A stretch of DNA of 60,000 bases. Source: Polytrichum commune. Taxonomy: Eukaryota; Streptophyta; Polytrichopsida; Polytrichales; Polytrichaceae. Shown one piece after another: positions 45,915 to 56,800 of this stretch. Each line of letters begins with the position of its first letter. The stretch's first letter is position 1. Under the pieces are notes generated by a model. It did no database searches, was not told where the DNA came from, and was given only the letters and a program-made list of their open reading frames with translations. Where the stretch lies: NCBI GenBank assembly GCA_950295325.1, contig OX485806.1:33358001-33418000 (forward strand). Reading direction: 5' to 3'. The position numbers and the translations under genes are program-made.

Positions 45915-46172
45915 ACCGTCCGTTACTATGTAGCTAGGTGAAGCTTTGTTGAATCTCACCTCAATGAATTTGGCATTTTCACCGTCCATTACTATGTAGC
46001 TAGGTGAAGCTTGTTGAATCTCACCTCAATGAATTTGGCATTTTCACCGTCCATTACTATGTAGCTAGGTGAAGCTTGTTGAATCTCACCTCAATGAATT
46101 TGGCATTTTCACCGTCCATTACTATGTAGCTAGGTGAAGCTTGTTGAATCTCACCTCAATGAATTTGGCATT
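45915..46172 (+). repeat. 65-bp minisatellite, four copies
   Basis: Near-identical units begin at 45915, 45981, 46046 and 46111 (66, 65 and 65 bp apart). Each starts ACCGTCCNTTACTATGT, contains TAGCTAGGTGAAGCTTGTTG and ends CAATGAATTTGGCATTT. The first 17 bases are those that open the SINE-2 units just upstream, so the array probably grew from the truncated fourth unit. Confidence 0.92.
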
Positions 46173-46177
46173 TGTAT

Positions 46178-46375
46178 TGTTTTTTTTTTTGTTTTTTTTT
46201 AGACTGAAGGTCGACAAGCCAACACCAAAGCACAGGAGGCAGTTGACCACCTGACAAGTTTTCCGTCAAGTGGAGAGGAGATTCCACAACCGGGAATCGA
46301 ACCGCCAACCTCTTCCTTGAGATTTGGGTATCTCTTCACCATCATCCGATAGTTTAGGATCGTCTCGGAGCTGAA
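46178..46375 (-). mobile_element. SINE-2 copy, inverted
   Basis: On the plus strand it opens with a T-rich run (the A tail) and continues as the inverse of the SINE-2 unit: AAAGCACAGGAGGCAGTTGA, CCGGGAATCGAACCGCCAAC and CATCATCCGATAGTTTAGGA. It faces the array upstream. Confidence 0.8.
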
Positions 46376-46723
46376 TTTGGGCATTTGAAGTCCATCATTA
46401 ACTCCCAAGAGTCCACACGGCCCAATTCGGGCCACCTCTCGAAACACCACACGCATGTTACTTAGTTGTAGGCCGATGCAACCGTGGAGCCATGAATCGG
46501 TCGAGCATTATGTTCCTTTTATTCTAAGTGTTTCTTTAGAAAATGAACAATAGTCAACTTGAGTATTATTCGCCATTCGATAATTTGAACTAGTAGGTGT
46601 GACGTGATTTGTAATATTATCCGCATATCTCTCAAGGTTATATATGACCCCTGGCTATCGCTTGCTGTGTGCAACTACCAAAAAATATAATTCGGTTTGA
46701 GTCGGTTTGAGTTCGGCAATCTA
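46376..46723. other. Intergenic, no gene seen
   Basis: A short stretch between the SINE-2 copy and a family M MITE. No recognised feature. Confidence 0.5.
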
Positions 46724-47029
46724 CTACACTAAAGAGGATATTTTAGTGTTTGATACACTAAATACGATCGCATACACTATATGTCAATAACCCTATGAAA
46801 GTAAGTAATATTAAATGTAAACTCAAACACTAAATATCCAACTATGGTAATATGTGGAAGTTACATGTTTGAATTTAGTGTTAGTAAGGATATGAGAAAA
46901 TAAATAACAATGAAGGGAGGTGGCAGTAGGGAAGGTAGCTGCACATTTATGTCTAACATTAGTGTTGAGAAGGGGAGGGTGGTAACAACATTAAATATAA
47001 TCAAACACTAAATATCTTTTTTAGTGTAG
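46724..47029 (+). mobile_element. Family M MITE, complete copy 2 (306 bp)
   Basis: It runs from CTACACTAAAGAGGATATTT to the inverse end CTTTTTTAGTGTAG. The interior follows 44346-44643 block for block (ACATTAAATGTAAACTCAAA or close, AGGTGGCAGTAGGGAA). TA flanks CACTAAA on both sides. Confidence 0.85.
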
Positions 47030-48714
47030 CAAGCAGGGCGGTGATGCCCATGTATATTTCAACTACGTATATACTTTAAGTTTCTAGCTAATTGTGTTAG
47101 AAATGATCCAATCTAAAATGAACTCAATTTTCAAGTGTGCTTCTCAAATAGGTTAATAGTTTAGGGTTAATGGGGATATGGATTTAAATATGCAATCAAG
47201 TTTTGTGGTGAGAGGGAATCATCATATACGAGCATACCTTTCATTCATCCACCATAGAGACCATGAGATATTATGCAACCTAAGATTTTATTGTTTTTAT
47301 TGATTTGACACCCAATCAACTTTATAAATCATCAATTAGTCTAATCCAAGTCACTCACAAATGAAATGACCATAAACCTACATGATGAATGTTGGATGTT
47401 GGATGGATGAGGGGTACGTTCGCCTGCAATAATTCCGTCCCACTTAGTGTCCTTGGATACAAATTCAATCTTGATAACTTGATCATCAATGTCACATATG
47501 AGTACACTTGTAATTTGTCCTTGACATAACGTAACGCGCTAAATAAGGTTTTAAATTCTTAAATATAGAAGATATCACTTTAAGACTTGGTGAGGCTTGT
47601 AAGTTTTTCCTTGCACATTGCGTGGACACTGCCCAAAGATCATCAATGAATGAAATCCTTGTTGAATAATTGCATGAAAATGAACAAAGACCATGTCACA
47701 TGTCAAGGGGACACCCAACAAACCCAACCTTCCATGTAAGGCACACATTTACAAGAGAAAATTTTCACATGCCCTCCTTTCCGTCCATATTCCCATGCGA
47801 CACAAACAACAACAACAACAACAACAATAATAATGATAATAATAATCTGTAGTGAGCATGTACGGGGTGTGACATCCATAGACCCCAAAATCACACTCAA
47901 AGTGTGCCAAGGCAAGGCCAAAACACCCACCACCATTTTGGTGTGGACTACTACTACGAGTGATCTTATCTAGGTCCTTCCATCCACCGCACATGGTTCC
48001 CTTCTAATTGACATCCCCCCCCCCCCCCCCCAAACATCCCTTTCTACCATTTGGTATGAAAGATCAAATACCATCACTTACAAGGAAGAACCCAACATTC
48101 AAGGCCTCCAAGGAGCCCCAAGGTTGTTTCATATGGGCATCATAATTGGTTGCTCATCCAAGAGCATAAGGGTTCTCAAAACATGTTGTAATTGTTCATC
48201 CATGTTGCAATTGTTCATCCATGGAGGCATGATATAATTTTATATTCTCATATCACGTCCACGAGCTTAATAATGGTGACTAATAACCAGCTTGAGCAAG
48301 TGGATGACACATCACTCCCATGATTCGTCATTCGGTCTTCTCTCGCTACCAATTCTGTTTGTCTTGCTCAATACTAATTGTAAAACACTTATGCATCGCC
48401 ACCAATGCTAAATGTAAACCTAACATTACTTGTAATAACAAAATTGGGCATTACAAATTCACAAGATTGCAAATAATGTCACTTACTAAGTGGCTTTTCG
48501 TCCAAATATCAATCATCCATGGCAATATTCCGTTACAAAATGTTAGGATGCATAATATACCAAACATTGTTTCAATGATTGACATTTCAATGAACTAGAA
48601 GTAGGTTGGGATAAAAAAAAATATTGTACACTCATTCATAAGAAGTGTCCGTGGGAAAGTTACCACAACAACATAAAATACCATATGACACTAAATACAA
48701 ATACAATATACAAC
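47030..48714. other. Intergenic, no gene seen
   Basis: It contains an (AAC)n(AAT)n microsatellite at 47805-47845 and a C17 run at 48015-48031. The open frames around the microsatellite are artefacts of it. Confidence 0.5.
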
Positions 48715-48935
48715 ATCGGGCAATCCGACGTGAATTCAAGCATGTGGGCCCTACCCTGCTCAAGGATCCCCTTAGTGCAGGGTGGGGTTTACTGCCTACC
48801 TTGCAATGAGTGGGCTCTTGATTTTTCCATGAAATAGAGAGAAGGTTTCATAGCTGGGAATCGAACTGCCAAACCCTCTGTTTGGACTTGGGTACCTCTC
48901 CATTGTCATCCAGTAGTTTAGGGTCGTCTCGGACC
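48715..48935 (-). mobile_element. SINE-2 related copy with a longer 3' part
   Basis: The minus strand reads CCTAAACTACTGGATGACAA, GGTTTGGCAGTTCGATTCCC, then a further block with GCAAGGTAGGCAGTAAACCC, CACCCTGCACTAAGGGGATC and TTGAATTCACGTCGGATTGC. The second block recurs at 54905-54941 and 55281-55345. The box B-like motif is intact. Confidence 0.65.
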
Positions 48936-48962
48936 ACACTAAATATAATATTTAGTGTAGCG
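48936..48962. repeat. Solitary palindrome of family M ends
   Basis: ACACTAAATATAATATTTAG continues to GTGTAG as a near-perfect palindrome. It looks like both ends of a family M element with no interior. It directly abuts the SINE-2 related copy. Confidence 0.75.
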
Positions 48963-49727
48963 ATCTAGTTCATTTTCTCTCACGCCAAACCACATAAGCA
49001 ATTTGCAGAGCCTTCCATTCCTAAGGTCTTGCAAGAACATGTGCCAATCAAACCTAGTATTTGTAGTGTAATAGAGCATTCCCGATGACACGGCGGACTT
49101 TTCAAAATCGACCATTTTGTAGGTCAAATGTGATGTCCTTTCTCCACGCGATAAAATACGTGCTACAAGATGTTCAATGAACCACATTGAAAGAGATTGT
49201 GGTTTGAAAAAACATGAATCGACAATAGATATGAAGTACGCGTGGCTTCGTTAGTAATTCGTAGGACCTTAATGGACTCGTGTATTGAACCATGATATCA
49301 TATGAAACTTGCAAGGTGACAACTTTGTAACCGATCGTTAAGATAATACGATCGACATTGGAGAGCACGATATCCTCCTATTGTTATGATAGACTTCGAA
49401 TGATAATTGAAAATGGCATTGTGTCTCGAGATTGCCATGACAACAAATGAAAAATCTTTTGCAACTCGGTGTTTAGGGTCCGCAATACATCCAACAAACA
49501 ATGTAGATGTACTTATAATCGAGATAGCTTATGTGAAATGAGTGACGTAATTTGGGATGGTTTCAACCCTTCTCGTCTCAGTAACCTCGAAACTCTATGA
49601 CAAATAATAACAACCACTATTTTTTATTTTTTATTTTTTTATCAAACATTCAACGTACATTTATACTACTTAGTTATGGGTATGTAATGTGGAGTACCGC
49701 AATAATCTTTGAAGTCCAATTGATCAT
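48963..49727. other. Intergenic, no gene seen
   Basis: AT-rich, with no protein motif and no recognised repeat boundary. Confidence 0.5.
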
Positions 49728-50151
49728 ACCATGGGAAGGTCACTCCATTGTCAAATTGAACACCACATGCAAACAAAGTTTGCTATCCCTATATTACATA
49801 TCATAGATAATTTTAAATTTTATGATTTTTTTTCTACATATACATAATTATTGATAGTATCTTTTGTATATTTTTTGAAATTTTTAGTCATATTAATTTT
49901 TTTGTAGTAATTTTTTAGTTCAATTCTGCGTCATTCTAGTTAGAAACAATATGTTTTATAAAAAACAAATCATCAAATTTAGTTATGTTTTTTTACTATG
50001 TAATAGGTACCATGTATATCTACTCATGAAAAAACATTGAGAAAAGTTTGACCCATTTTGGTGATGCTTTTTATAAAAAAGTAGAATTTTTTACATGTAA
50101 AGTGTTCGCACGTGGTTGTTCAACTTTACAATGGAGTGACCTCCCCGTGGA
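49728..50151. mobile_element. TIR element related to the poly-G-ended family
   Basis: The left arm 49733-49775 (GGTCACTCCATTGTCAAATT, then TGAACACCACATGCAAACA) pairs with the inverse right arm 50103-50146 (GGTCACTCCATTGTAAAGTT, then CCACGTGCGAACA). The ends start with a G run of only three or four, but order and motifs (GTCA, ATTG, GTTG, CGTGCGAACA) match 54942-55280. The AT-rich interior has no coding capacity. Confidence 0.75.
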
Positions 50152-52749
50152 TTATACTCACACGCGATCACATAGATGTTTTGGAACTCTTTATAGATTG
50201 ACCAACTGATCATTGAGTGACATTTGTCATGCAATTGTCAACTAGTTTACTAACCCGCAATATTGTTTTCTCTCCCATACTAACGTTTTGTGTACTCAAT
50301 GGTTTAGAATACCTTGTAACTCCTCAGTGGGACCCACCCACACTAGGTATTCCACAAAATTTGGCTTAGCCACCAAGACCTCATAACATCACACAACTCC
50401 TTTTGGTTACATTCCATGGACCTAGGTATCACATGAGCATGAATCTCCTTTAATTCCAAGACCCCCCCCCCCACTATGGGGAGCACTCAGGCTATGAAAT
50501 TCTAAATGAGCCACTGTAAATTATGAAAGTTTAAAAAACTCCGCAACCTCTTTCTTATGAAATCGTTATAGCACAAAGATAACAATTTGTGTATTTAAGG
50601 TGAATTTCTCAAATTGCAAAATTATCCCACTCTTCCAATGAGATTAGACCATGGTGATCATCAAATTATTGTTATTTATTTATGTATTTATTGTCTTTGG
50701 CGATCTTTGTGCTTGTGGGGTTGGCGGTGTGCAAAGGTCCTCTAACTTCTTTCCACGTCCGACATTGAGAGACTTGGGAACCGAGGCCCGTGGTTGGTCG
50801 GGCAGGCATGGAAAGGGAGCCACAAGGCTTTTTGTCGCCGTCCGGGCAACCCGGGGAGATATTATGTGGAGGTGAATTTTTTTTTAAAAGTACGGGCGGG
50901 GGGAAAGGAACGAATCGAGGGGCGAGGGGGGGAAAGGGGTGCCCATGTGGAGGCTTCGTGGCCATGTGATGCAAGTGATTTCTCCCATAAAGCGCCCCCG
51001 ACTCCCGATCCAAGGCCGATAATTCTTACGGGCCTGACCGGGGCGGGCGGACGAAATAATTGAGCCAATCGGAAATGGATGAGGCTTGTACGTGGGTTCG
51101 CGGTACTTGAGTAAAGTCATCTAGTAACAAATCGGATGAGGCCCGGATGAAGGTGGCTTTAGAGAGGGGCGGGACTATCATATGTAAGAGAATATGTCTC
51201 ATTCATCCAACATGAAAACATGTGACCTTTTAATTCATCTCAAACGACTTGGACTAGATTTATTCAGGGTCTTTGGAGTTAATTTCAATGTCGTGCACCT
51301 TAAACTCTGTAATATCAACCTTCGTAATGTTACTCACTCTCTAATATCCCGAAACCCTAGGGAACAGATGTTCGTACTTTGAATCTCACTCCGTATTGTC
51401 ACGTTCCTCTCCCTTATATCATGAATTTTTGTCATTAATGCAAACCACCAAAGAAGTCAACCCACACCCTCGCACTGTGCCATGTGCCAATATGTGGAGT
51501 GTCACCTTCTTATTCTTATTCTTATTCTTCTTCTCCTTATGCCACTTGTTGAATGTTGGTGCTTGCGTCTGCCACATCGCCCGGGAACGCCAAGTGGAGT
51601 GGACCACACCACACCATTAAAATGTTCCACTTTGTGTTATTCCATGGTGTCACATGCTACATTGATTCTATAGTATCACGCATCCATGATAACACTACAA
51701 AACTCTGTAATGCCATGTGCACTTTGGTTGCCACAGGTGTGATACTACGGAGTTCATAGTGTATTGCCTTCAAAAAGTCACCTCCGGGGTTGAATATTAT
51801 TTTAGGGTTTTTTTACAACGGATGATTGAGAGTACGTCGCTTGTACGCGATAAATTCCCTCTCTACCTTACTTTAGAGAAGCGTCTCCGACTTCGCATGT
51901 ACCTAGATCATCAATTCTATAGTAATTGAATTTTTGTACGTAGGATGGAGGTGGCAAGGACCATGAGATGCTTTTAAACGTTCTAGGACTTGTTTTTTAA
52001 ACCTTAATGAACCATAATGTGGCCTTGGATTCCACGAAACCGATTTTGTTTATAAAAATGGTTGTCCAAGTGTGTAACATGTGGGTAAGTGGCTAGGGCG
52101 TGTTGTCAAAGATGCTTCATTACTATGATTTACAAATTCGTTATATATGAGAGAGAGAGAGAAAGAGAGATGTAACACATTTGAAATACGTTGAAAATGT
52201 AACACAAACTTACTATGGACAATATTGTTAATTTTATTCACTATATTTTTCTAGCCATTATATTGTCTAAAATAAATATTAAATGATCGATTTCAAAAAC
52301 TTTATTATGCATCAATTTAGTTGAGAAATGTAAGAAGTGTGTAATTATGATCAAGATGTCATAATAGTTGAGATAGGCCATAGTCAAACATGACGAAGAA
52401 AAACTTCAAGAAGGATGAACTTCGGGGTAACTAAGAAAAATCCAAGTTCCAACAATCAAGCAAACTCCTCCTCCCCTAAACTCAAGCCAAGACGAAATCT
52501 TATCATGGTCCATCTACTAGTACAATCGATTGAAACCCTTCATATTTAAATTGGAAACCCGAAAATGGAAACAAATGAAGACTTTGCATTTGAAACTTGA
52601 GGTGGCCTTGTTTGATTCGAGAACCCAACCATTTCCGATCGAATCGCACTATTATGAGGAGGACGCACCATCTTCATACTTGGAATTGAAGAGGAGGAGG
52701 AGGAGGAGAAGAAGAAGAATCTTGAGCTTGGAGCAAGAGCCCAAAGCAA
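50152..52749. other. Intergenic, no gene supported
   Basis: It includes a C11 run (50462-50472), a GC-rich block (about 50740-51170) with overlapping meaningless frames on both strands, the second family E copy (51325-51425, matching 5759-5856) and a GAG/AAG repeat (52690-52720). A stretch near 51715 matches 7590 (GTGCACTTTRGTTGCCAC). Confidence 0.45.
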
Positions 52750-53050
52750 TTAGTATGAGATGATTAGCAAATCCAAATTGTGTGCATAGCCATTTGTTTC
52801 GTAATTTATGGAGCTGGTGTAAATATCTCATTCATTATCGAAGCAATGATTCACGTGCTTTCTAATTGGTCATACATGTCTTCCCAATCCTATAATTTAT
52901 GTTAAGTATTTAGCCTGGAATGGTTAGCAACTTTTTAAACACGTAGTCCAATCTCATTTAACCACATGTTTTTTGGGTATCCATTTCTAGATTCACACCT
53001 AACCACATACCACTCAACTATAGGTATCTAGATTATTGCTATGTTGGAAT
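52750..53050 (+). repeat. Family A repeat, partial copy 6
   Basis: Landmarks in order are GATTAGCAAATCCAAATTGT, TTTATGGAGCTGGTGTAAAT, CCAATCTCATTTAACCACAT and CCTAACCACATACCACTCAA. The ends are eroded. Confidence 0.65.
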
Positions 53051-53128
53051 TATGCACGTCTATCTCACCTCACTTCTCCAATGACATGAGTATGTATGCC
53101 TTTAAATAGAACACCTTTGACTTTGCAC

Positions 53129-53400
53129 ACACTTCTCGTAGGATATGAAACACGAGATTAGCACGAGATGGTTAGCAAAATTTGTATTGACCTCCCCCCC
53201 CCCGGAATTATGTTGATTGTTGAGCCTATAATGGTTATTATATTTTGAGCACGTAGTCCAATCTCTTTCAAAAACATGTATTATTGGCATCCGTTCTTGG
53301 AACCACACCTAACCACACACCACTCAAACAAAGGTATATGATTAAGATAATCAACAAAATTAGGCATGTCTACATTAAATGGCTCATTTTTCTTGTTCTT
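53129..53400 (+). repeat. Family A repeat, partial copy 7
   Basis: It begins with CACTTCTCGTAGGATATGAA and runs to ACCACACACCACTCAAACAA and GGCATGTCTACATTAAATGG. A C10 run (53194-53203) precedes AATTATGTTGA, at the same place as in copy 1. Confidence 0.65.
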
Positions 53401-53479
53401 CATCTTTTATTTACCAATTCAAAGTACCTCTTGAAATTTGTGTTCCATTAGGAACTGTATGTTGAAACATAGAAAACAA

Positions 53480-53815
53480 TATGGAGTGAAAGTAGGATCT
53501 TCCTTTATGAAGTTATGGTTATCGGAAGTGCATGTATGTGGATTTTTTTTATAAATTTAATACATAGGTCCTCCCAAAATTGTATTGACTATTTGAGTGT
53601 AGCTATCTAGTTAATAAATTTGAGGATGTAGTATTTATGGTGTCAAAACAAGGTGATCCTTATTGAACCAATATAAGATGGACTTCATTCCAACCTCCAC
53701 ACTACCTCCAAGCATCACCAAAAAGTCACGAAACATGGAAAGTGTTGTATGCAAAACCAAAAGTTCTTGACCAAAAGTCATGTTGAGTTAGAGGACATTA
53801 ACTCATTAGTACATC
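53480..53815 (+). repeat. Family A fragment followed by family D repeat
   Basis: 53480-53650 matches the variant form near 32690-32800 (CTTCCTTTATGAAGTTATGG, then ATAGGTCCTCCCAAAATTGT). 53690-53815 is the second family D copy, matching ABCA intron 13 (21262-21400). Confidence 0.55.
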
Positions 53816-54099
53816 ATTTTGATGTATACATCATGTAGATAGATTTTTGGTAGATTATGCATGAAATCGTTTCTTTTTTCTTTTTTCTTTTTTCTTTTCT
53901 TATTATTATTATTATTTTGGTTTTTCCCCTTCTCTTTTGTTCCATTGTGAATGTTTTGGAATTTTTTAATTTGGAGGGAGGGGGGGGGGGTTTGGCAAAG
54001 GGGCAAAGATCAAGCTTTTTGCTTGCCTAGTTTTCATAATTTTTTGTAAATGAACAAGTACCCATAAAAAAATGTAAGATATGCGTATAAAACACCAAA

Positions 54100-54415
54100 T
54101 GACATATACATTCATGTTTGAAGACATAGTCCAATATCTTGTAAACATGTGTCCTTATTATGTTTGCTCTTTGATCTTTTTTGTTTGTTTGGTTTTTTCT
54201 TTTCTTTTTCTTTTTTGGTACGAATTGAAAAATTGATTACAAGAAAGGAGTTAAAATACAACCACCCCAAGAGAACCAGTGCAACCCGAGGGAAATCAAG
54301 AAATAATGCCCATCTGAGGTCTATTCTTTGATCCTCTTTGAACCACTCAACAATCGAATCTAGGGGTCCGATATGGAAAACGTGCCACTTAAGACTCACC
54401 TACATTAATGATGTG
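54100..54415 (-). repeat. Family A repeat, copy 8, interrupted
   Basis: It contains CATAGTCCAATATCTTGTAA and GAACCACTCAACAATCGAAT, and ends with the inverse of GTAGGTGAGTCTTAAGTGGC near 54410. A 148-bp insertion lies at 54177-54324. Confidence 0.65.
54168..54333 (-). mobile_element. Short poly-A-tailed retroposed insertion with 9-bp target duplication
   Basis: The insert 54177-54324 is flanked by TCTTTGATC on both sides (54168-54176 and 54325-54333). On the minus strand it ends in an A-rich tail (plus strand starts with a T/C-rich run). The body has TGGTTCTCTTGGGGTGGTTG and CTTTCTTGTAATCAATTTTT. The host family A copy at about 32855 reads straight through GTTTGATCCTCACCGAACCA. It could be a SINE or a 5'-truncated LINE end. 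Confidence 0.75.
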
Positions 54416-54904
54416 AAAGAATCATTGCATATAAGCATAATTCTCAACATTCATTGGATAAAATTGCATTGATTAGTATAAAGCTCGGATATTACTTTCC
54501 TTTGTAAATTATAACAATATTACTTACCTTTCGATTTGACACTAAATTCAAAGGCCAGGAATTAGGATACTATAGATGGTTAGTTAGATAGATAGATAGA
54601 TATTAACGCTGGAACATGGTGGGGCCAACATGAATGACAAGTGTTTTTCCTAACCTAAGAAGCATTTGAGATCAATGACCACAAACATTTGAGGGGCAAA
54701 TTTTACCCACAATAGACGAGAGATGCCCTCATAGATACGCAACATTTCTCTCTCTCTCTCACCCATCATAATTATGTTGTAGATTGCCTCCTTTGTCCTT
54801 TATGTCACGTTAGTTTACACTTGATTGATGGGAGAAATAAATGGAAATAAAAATAATATATTTTATCTCATTCTAATTTCTCTCTATATATAAAATAAAC
54901 AAGA
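54416..54904. other. Intergenic, no gene seen
   Basis: AT-rich, with a short GATA repeat (about 54582-54600) and a CTCTCT run (54748-54762). No gene. Confidence 0.5.
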
Positions 54905-55345
54905 GCACATCCACCGCAAGGTAGGCAGTAAACCTCACCCTCGGGGGGGGGGGTAGTCATTGGTTGGAGTTGCAATATACGTGCGAACAAATGATAGGGT
55001 ATTTTAAAAACATGGGGGAAAAAATTATAAATGGACTTAAGAGTAATATAGGGTATCAAAAATGGCACTGGACATCTTTGAAGTACTATAGGGTATGGAA
55101 TAATAGGTAAGTTGGAATTATAAGTAATGCAAACCATTTTTCTATTAACCCAAAATAGAAATTTGCATAATGATAGCATGTGAAAAAAAATAAAAAATTG
55201 AAAGTAATACCCCCCTATAAAATAATGGTTGTTCGCACCTATATCCTTAACTTTTTAACACACTGCCCCCCCCCCCCCCGAAACCTCACCCTGCACTTGG
55301 GGGATTCTTGAGCAGGTGAGGGCCAACAGGCTCAAATTCACGTAC
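54905..55345 (+). repeat. 3' part of a SINE-2 related repeat, split by a transposon
   Basis: 54914-54941 (GCAAGGTAGGCAGTAAACCT) and 55281-55345 (CACCCTGCACTTGGGGGATT, then TTGAGCAGG and AAATTCACGTACGATTGCCC) are adjacent in the related copy at 48715-48800 (read on the minus strand). The poly-G-ended element 54942-55280 lies between them. Confidence 0.7.
54942..55280. mobile_element. Poly-G-ended TIR element (339 bp) with 12-bp direct duplication
   Basis: The left end is C followed by G11; the right end is C14 followed by G. Outside, AAACCTCACCCT occurs on both sides (54930-54941 and 55281-55292). Inside, each arm carries ATATANGTGCGAACAA. The 10-mer GTGCGAACAA begins exactly 27 bases in from the G run at 54981 and, inverted, at 55229-55238. 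Both the terminal arms and the host repeat (unbroken at about 48770-48800) support a real insertion. It has no coding capacity and is non-autonomous. The superfamily is unclear; a 12-bp duplication is longer than the usual 8-11 bp. Confidence 0.82.
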
Positions 55346-56309
55346 GATTGCCCAACATTGATTCTTCTCCCTCTTCTTCTAATGGGAGAAAAATAATGTA
55401 TATTTGTGGTATGAACTATAAAATAAATAGAGTAATTAGTGTAATTAGTGTGGATTGCCATTTGGAAATTGCAAGGCTATGGCTTCTAACATCAAATGAA
55501 ACGTCTTACTATTAATATCAAAATATTGTACTATGTTAACTTACTAAGTGCATAATGTCTATTCTTGTAAGAAATTCCATCTTTAGCATAGACCTATCTA
55601 GCACTTGAAAATTCCAACTTGTGCTAATTGAAAAAGAAGGTCTAGGATACTTGCAAATTGCCATTATGGCCTAGCCATCATAGACATAAGAAGCCATTCT
55701 TAAACCATTCCATATAAGCATTGAAACAAATAAAAAAGGAACTCTTAGAGGTTGATTATGAGTTTCTTTTCAAGAATTTATAAGATACTAGAACAAATTC
55801 CAAGTATAGCAAGTTCAAATTTCATGTTTCTTGTTCGGATTTGGTAATGTGCTCATCAAATCCTTACATATCTTGAAATGCTCAAAGTGTTCATAATAGG
55901 GGCACTCAACTTACAAGGATTATGGATGATATGTACATGAAAGTGCACCCGTTTTTAACATATTATGAACTAAAAGCCATACATCATCGTGATCCATCAT
56001 GTACATGCCATGTAGATGTTACAATTGGCAACGATCCTTGTATGTCAATATTGCATGCTTCACTTGTACATTGTCATTTAAGCCTTGCATTGCTCAACTA
56101 TACGGTTATCTAGGACGCAATACTTGAAACCGCTTTCATTGAGGAGCTAGTTTGTGTTGCATGATAAAGAGCTCCTATGATTGCACATCGTTGTGTATAA
56201 TTTCATTGATACCCTCCCCCCCCCCCCCCATCCCACGAGACAATGTTTTGGGGAGTTTTAAAAATGATAAAAAAAAGATTGCAAAGAAAATAAAGTTGAT
56301 CAAAAGTTC
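55346..56309. other. Intergenic, no gene seen
   Basis: AT-rich. A C14 run at 56216-56229 follows sequence whose inverse (AGGGTATCAATGAAATTATA, then GATGTGCAATCA) faintly resembles the poly-G-ended family, without a partner arm. Confidence 0.45.
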
Positions 56310-56800
56310 ACAACCTCATTAAGCTCGTTATGGAGCTACTTATGGATGAGAAATCTAACCTCATAGAGTTATATGTAAAGTGCCTCAAAGAGGGACGAAA
56401 TTGTGGGGTTGATCCCTTTTTGAGGAGCTTGTCGTGCATTGGAACCGACTTTGAAAGTTGGGTTTGGGAGTTTCTATTCTCACCTCTCAAACTTTGAGAG
56501 GGTTTGGAGATCTAAAATAAGTTATGCGCATGGGATCTGTTGTCCTAAATCCTAGATGAACTTAGGCAAGGCTAGCTTGACCCATCCATTCTAGCATGGC
56601 AAGCTAGAAAGCTTGTTTTGAACAGCCCTACACCATTCTTTGTATATGATAAATTAAGCATCAAGAAAACTTGCATGACTTTGTGTTGATTCTCATAAAC
56701 TCAGGATTTGGAACTAAACCCATGGTTTCGTATGCTATACTTTACAAATAACTCTAGTATAATCATTATGAAAAGTAGTTTAAAACACAACATCCTTGTA
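56310..56800 (+). repeat. Family F dispersed repeat, second long copy
   Basis: It aligns block by block with the minus strand of 27140-27720: GGGTTGATCC, GAAAGTTGGGT, CAAACTTTGAGAGGG, TATGCGCATGGGATC, TGATTCTCATAAACTCAGGA and ACCCATGGTTTCG. No coding content was recognised. Confidence 0.7.

Noticed and set aside
45915-46172. CRISPR-like regular repeat
   Set aside because: The units are contiguous, with no unique spacers, and the DNA is eukaryotic. It is a minisatellite.
50672-51170. GC-rich open frames on both strands
   Set aside because: Composition alone explains them. No conserved motif, no exon structure and no clear boundary.
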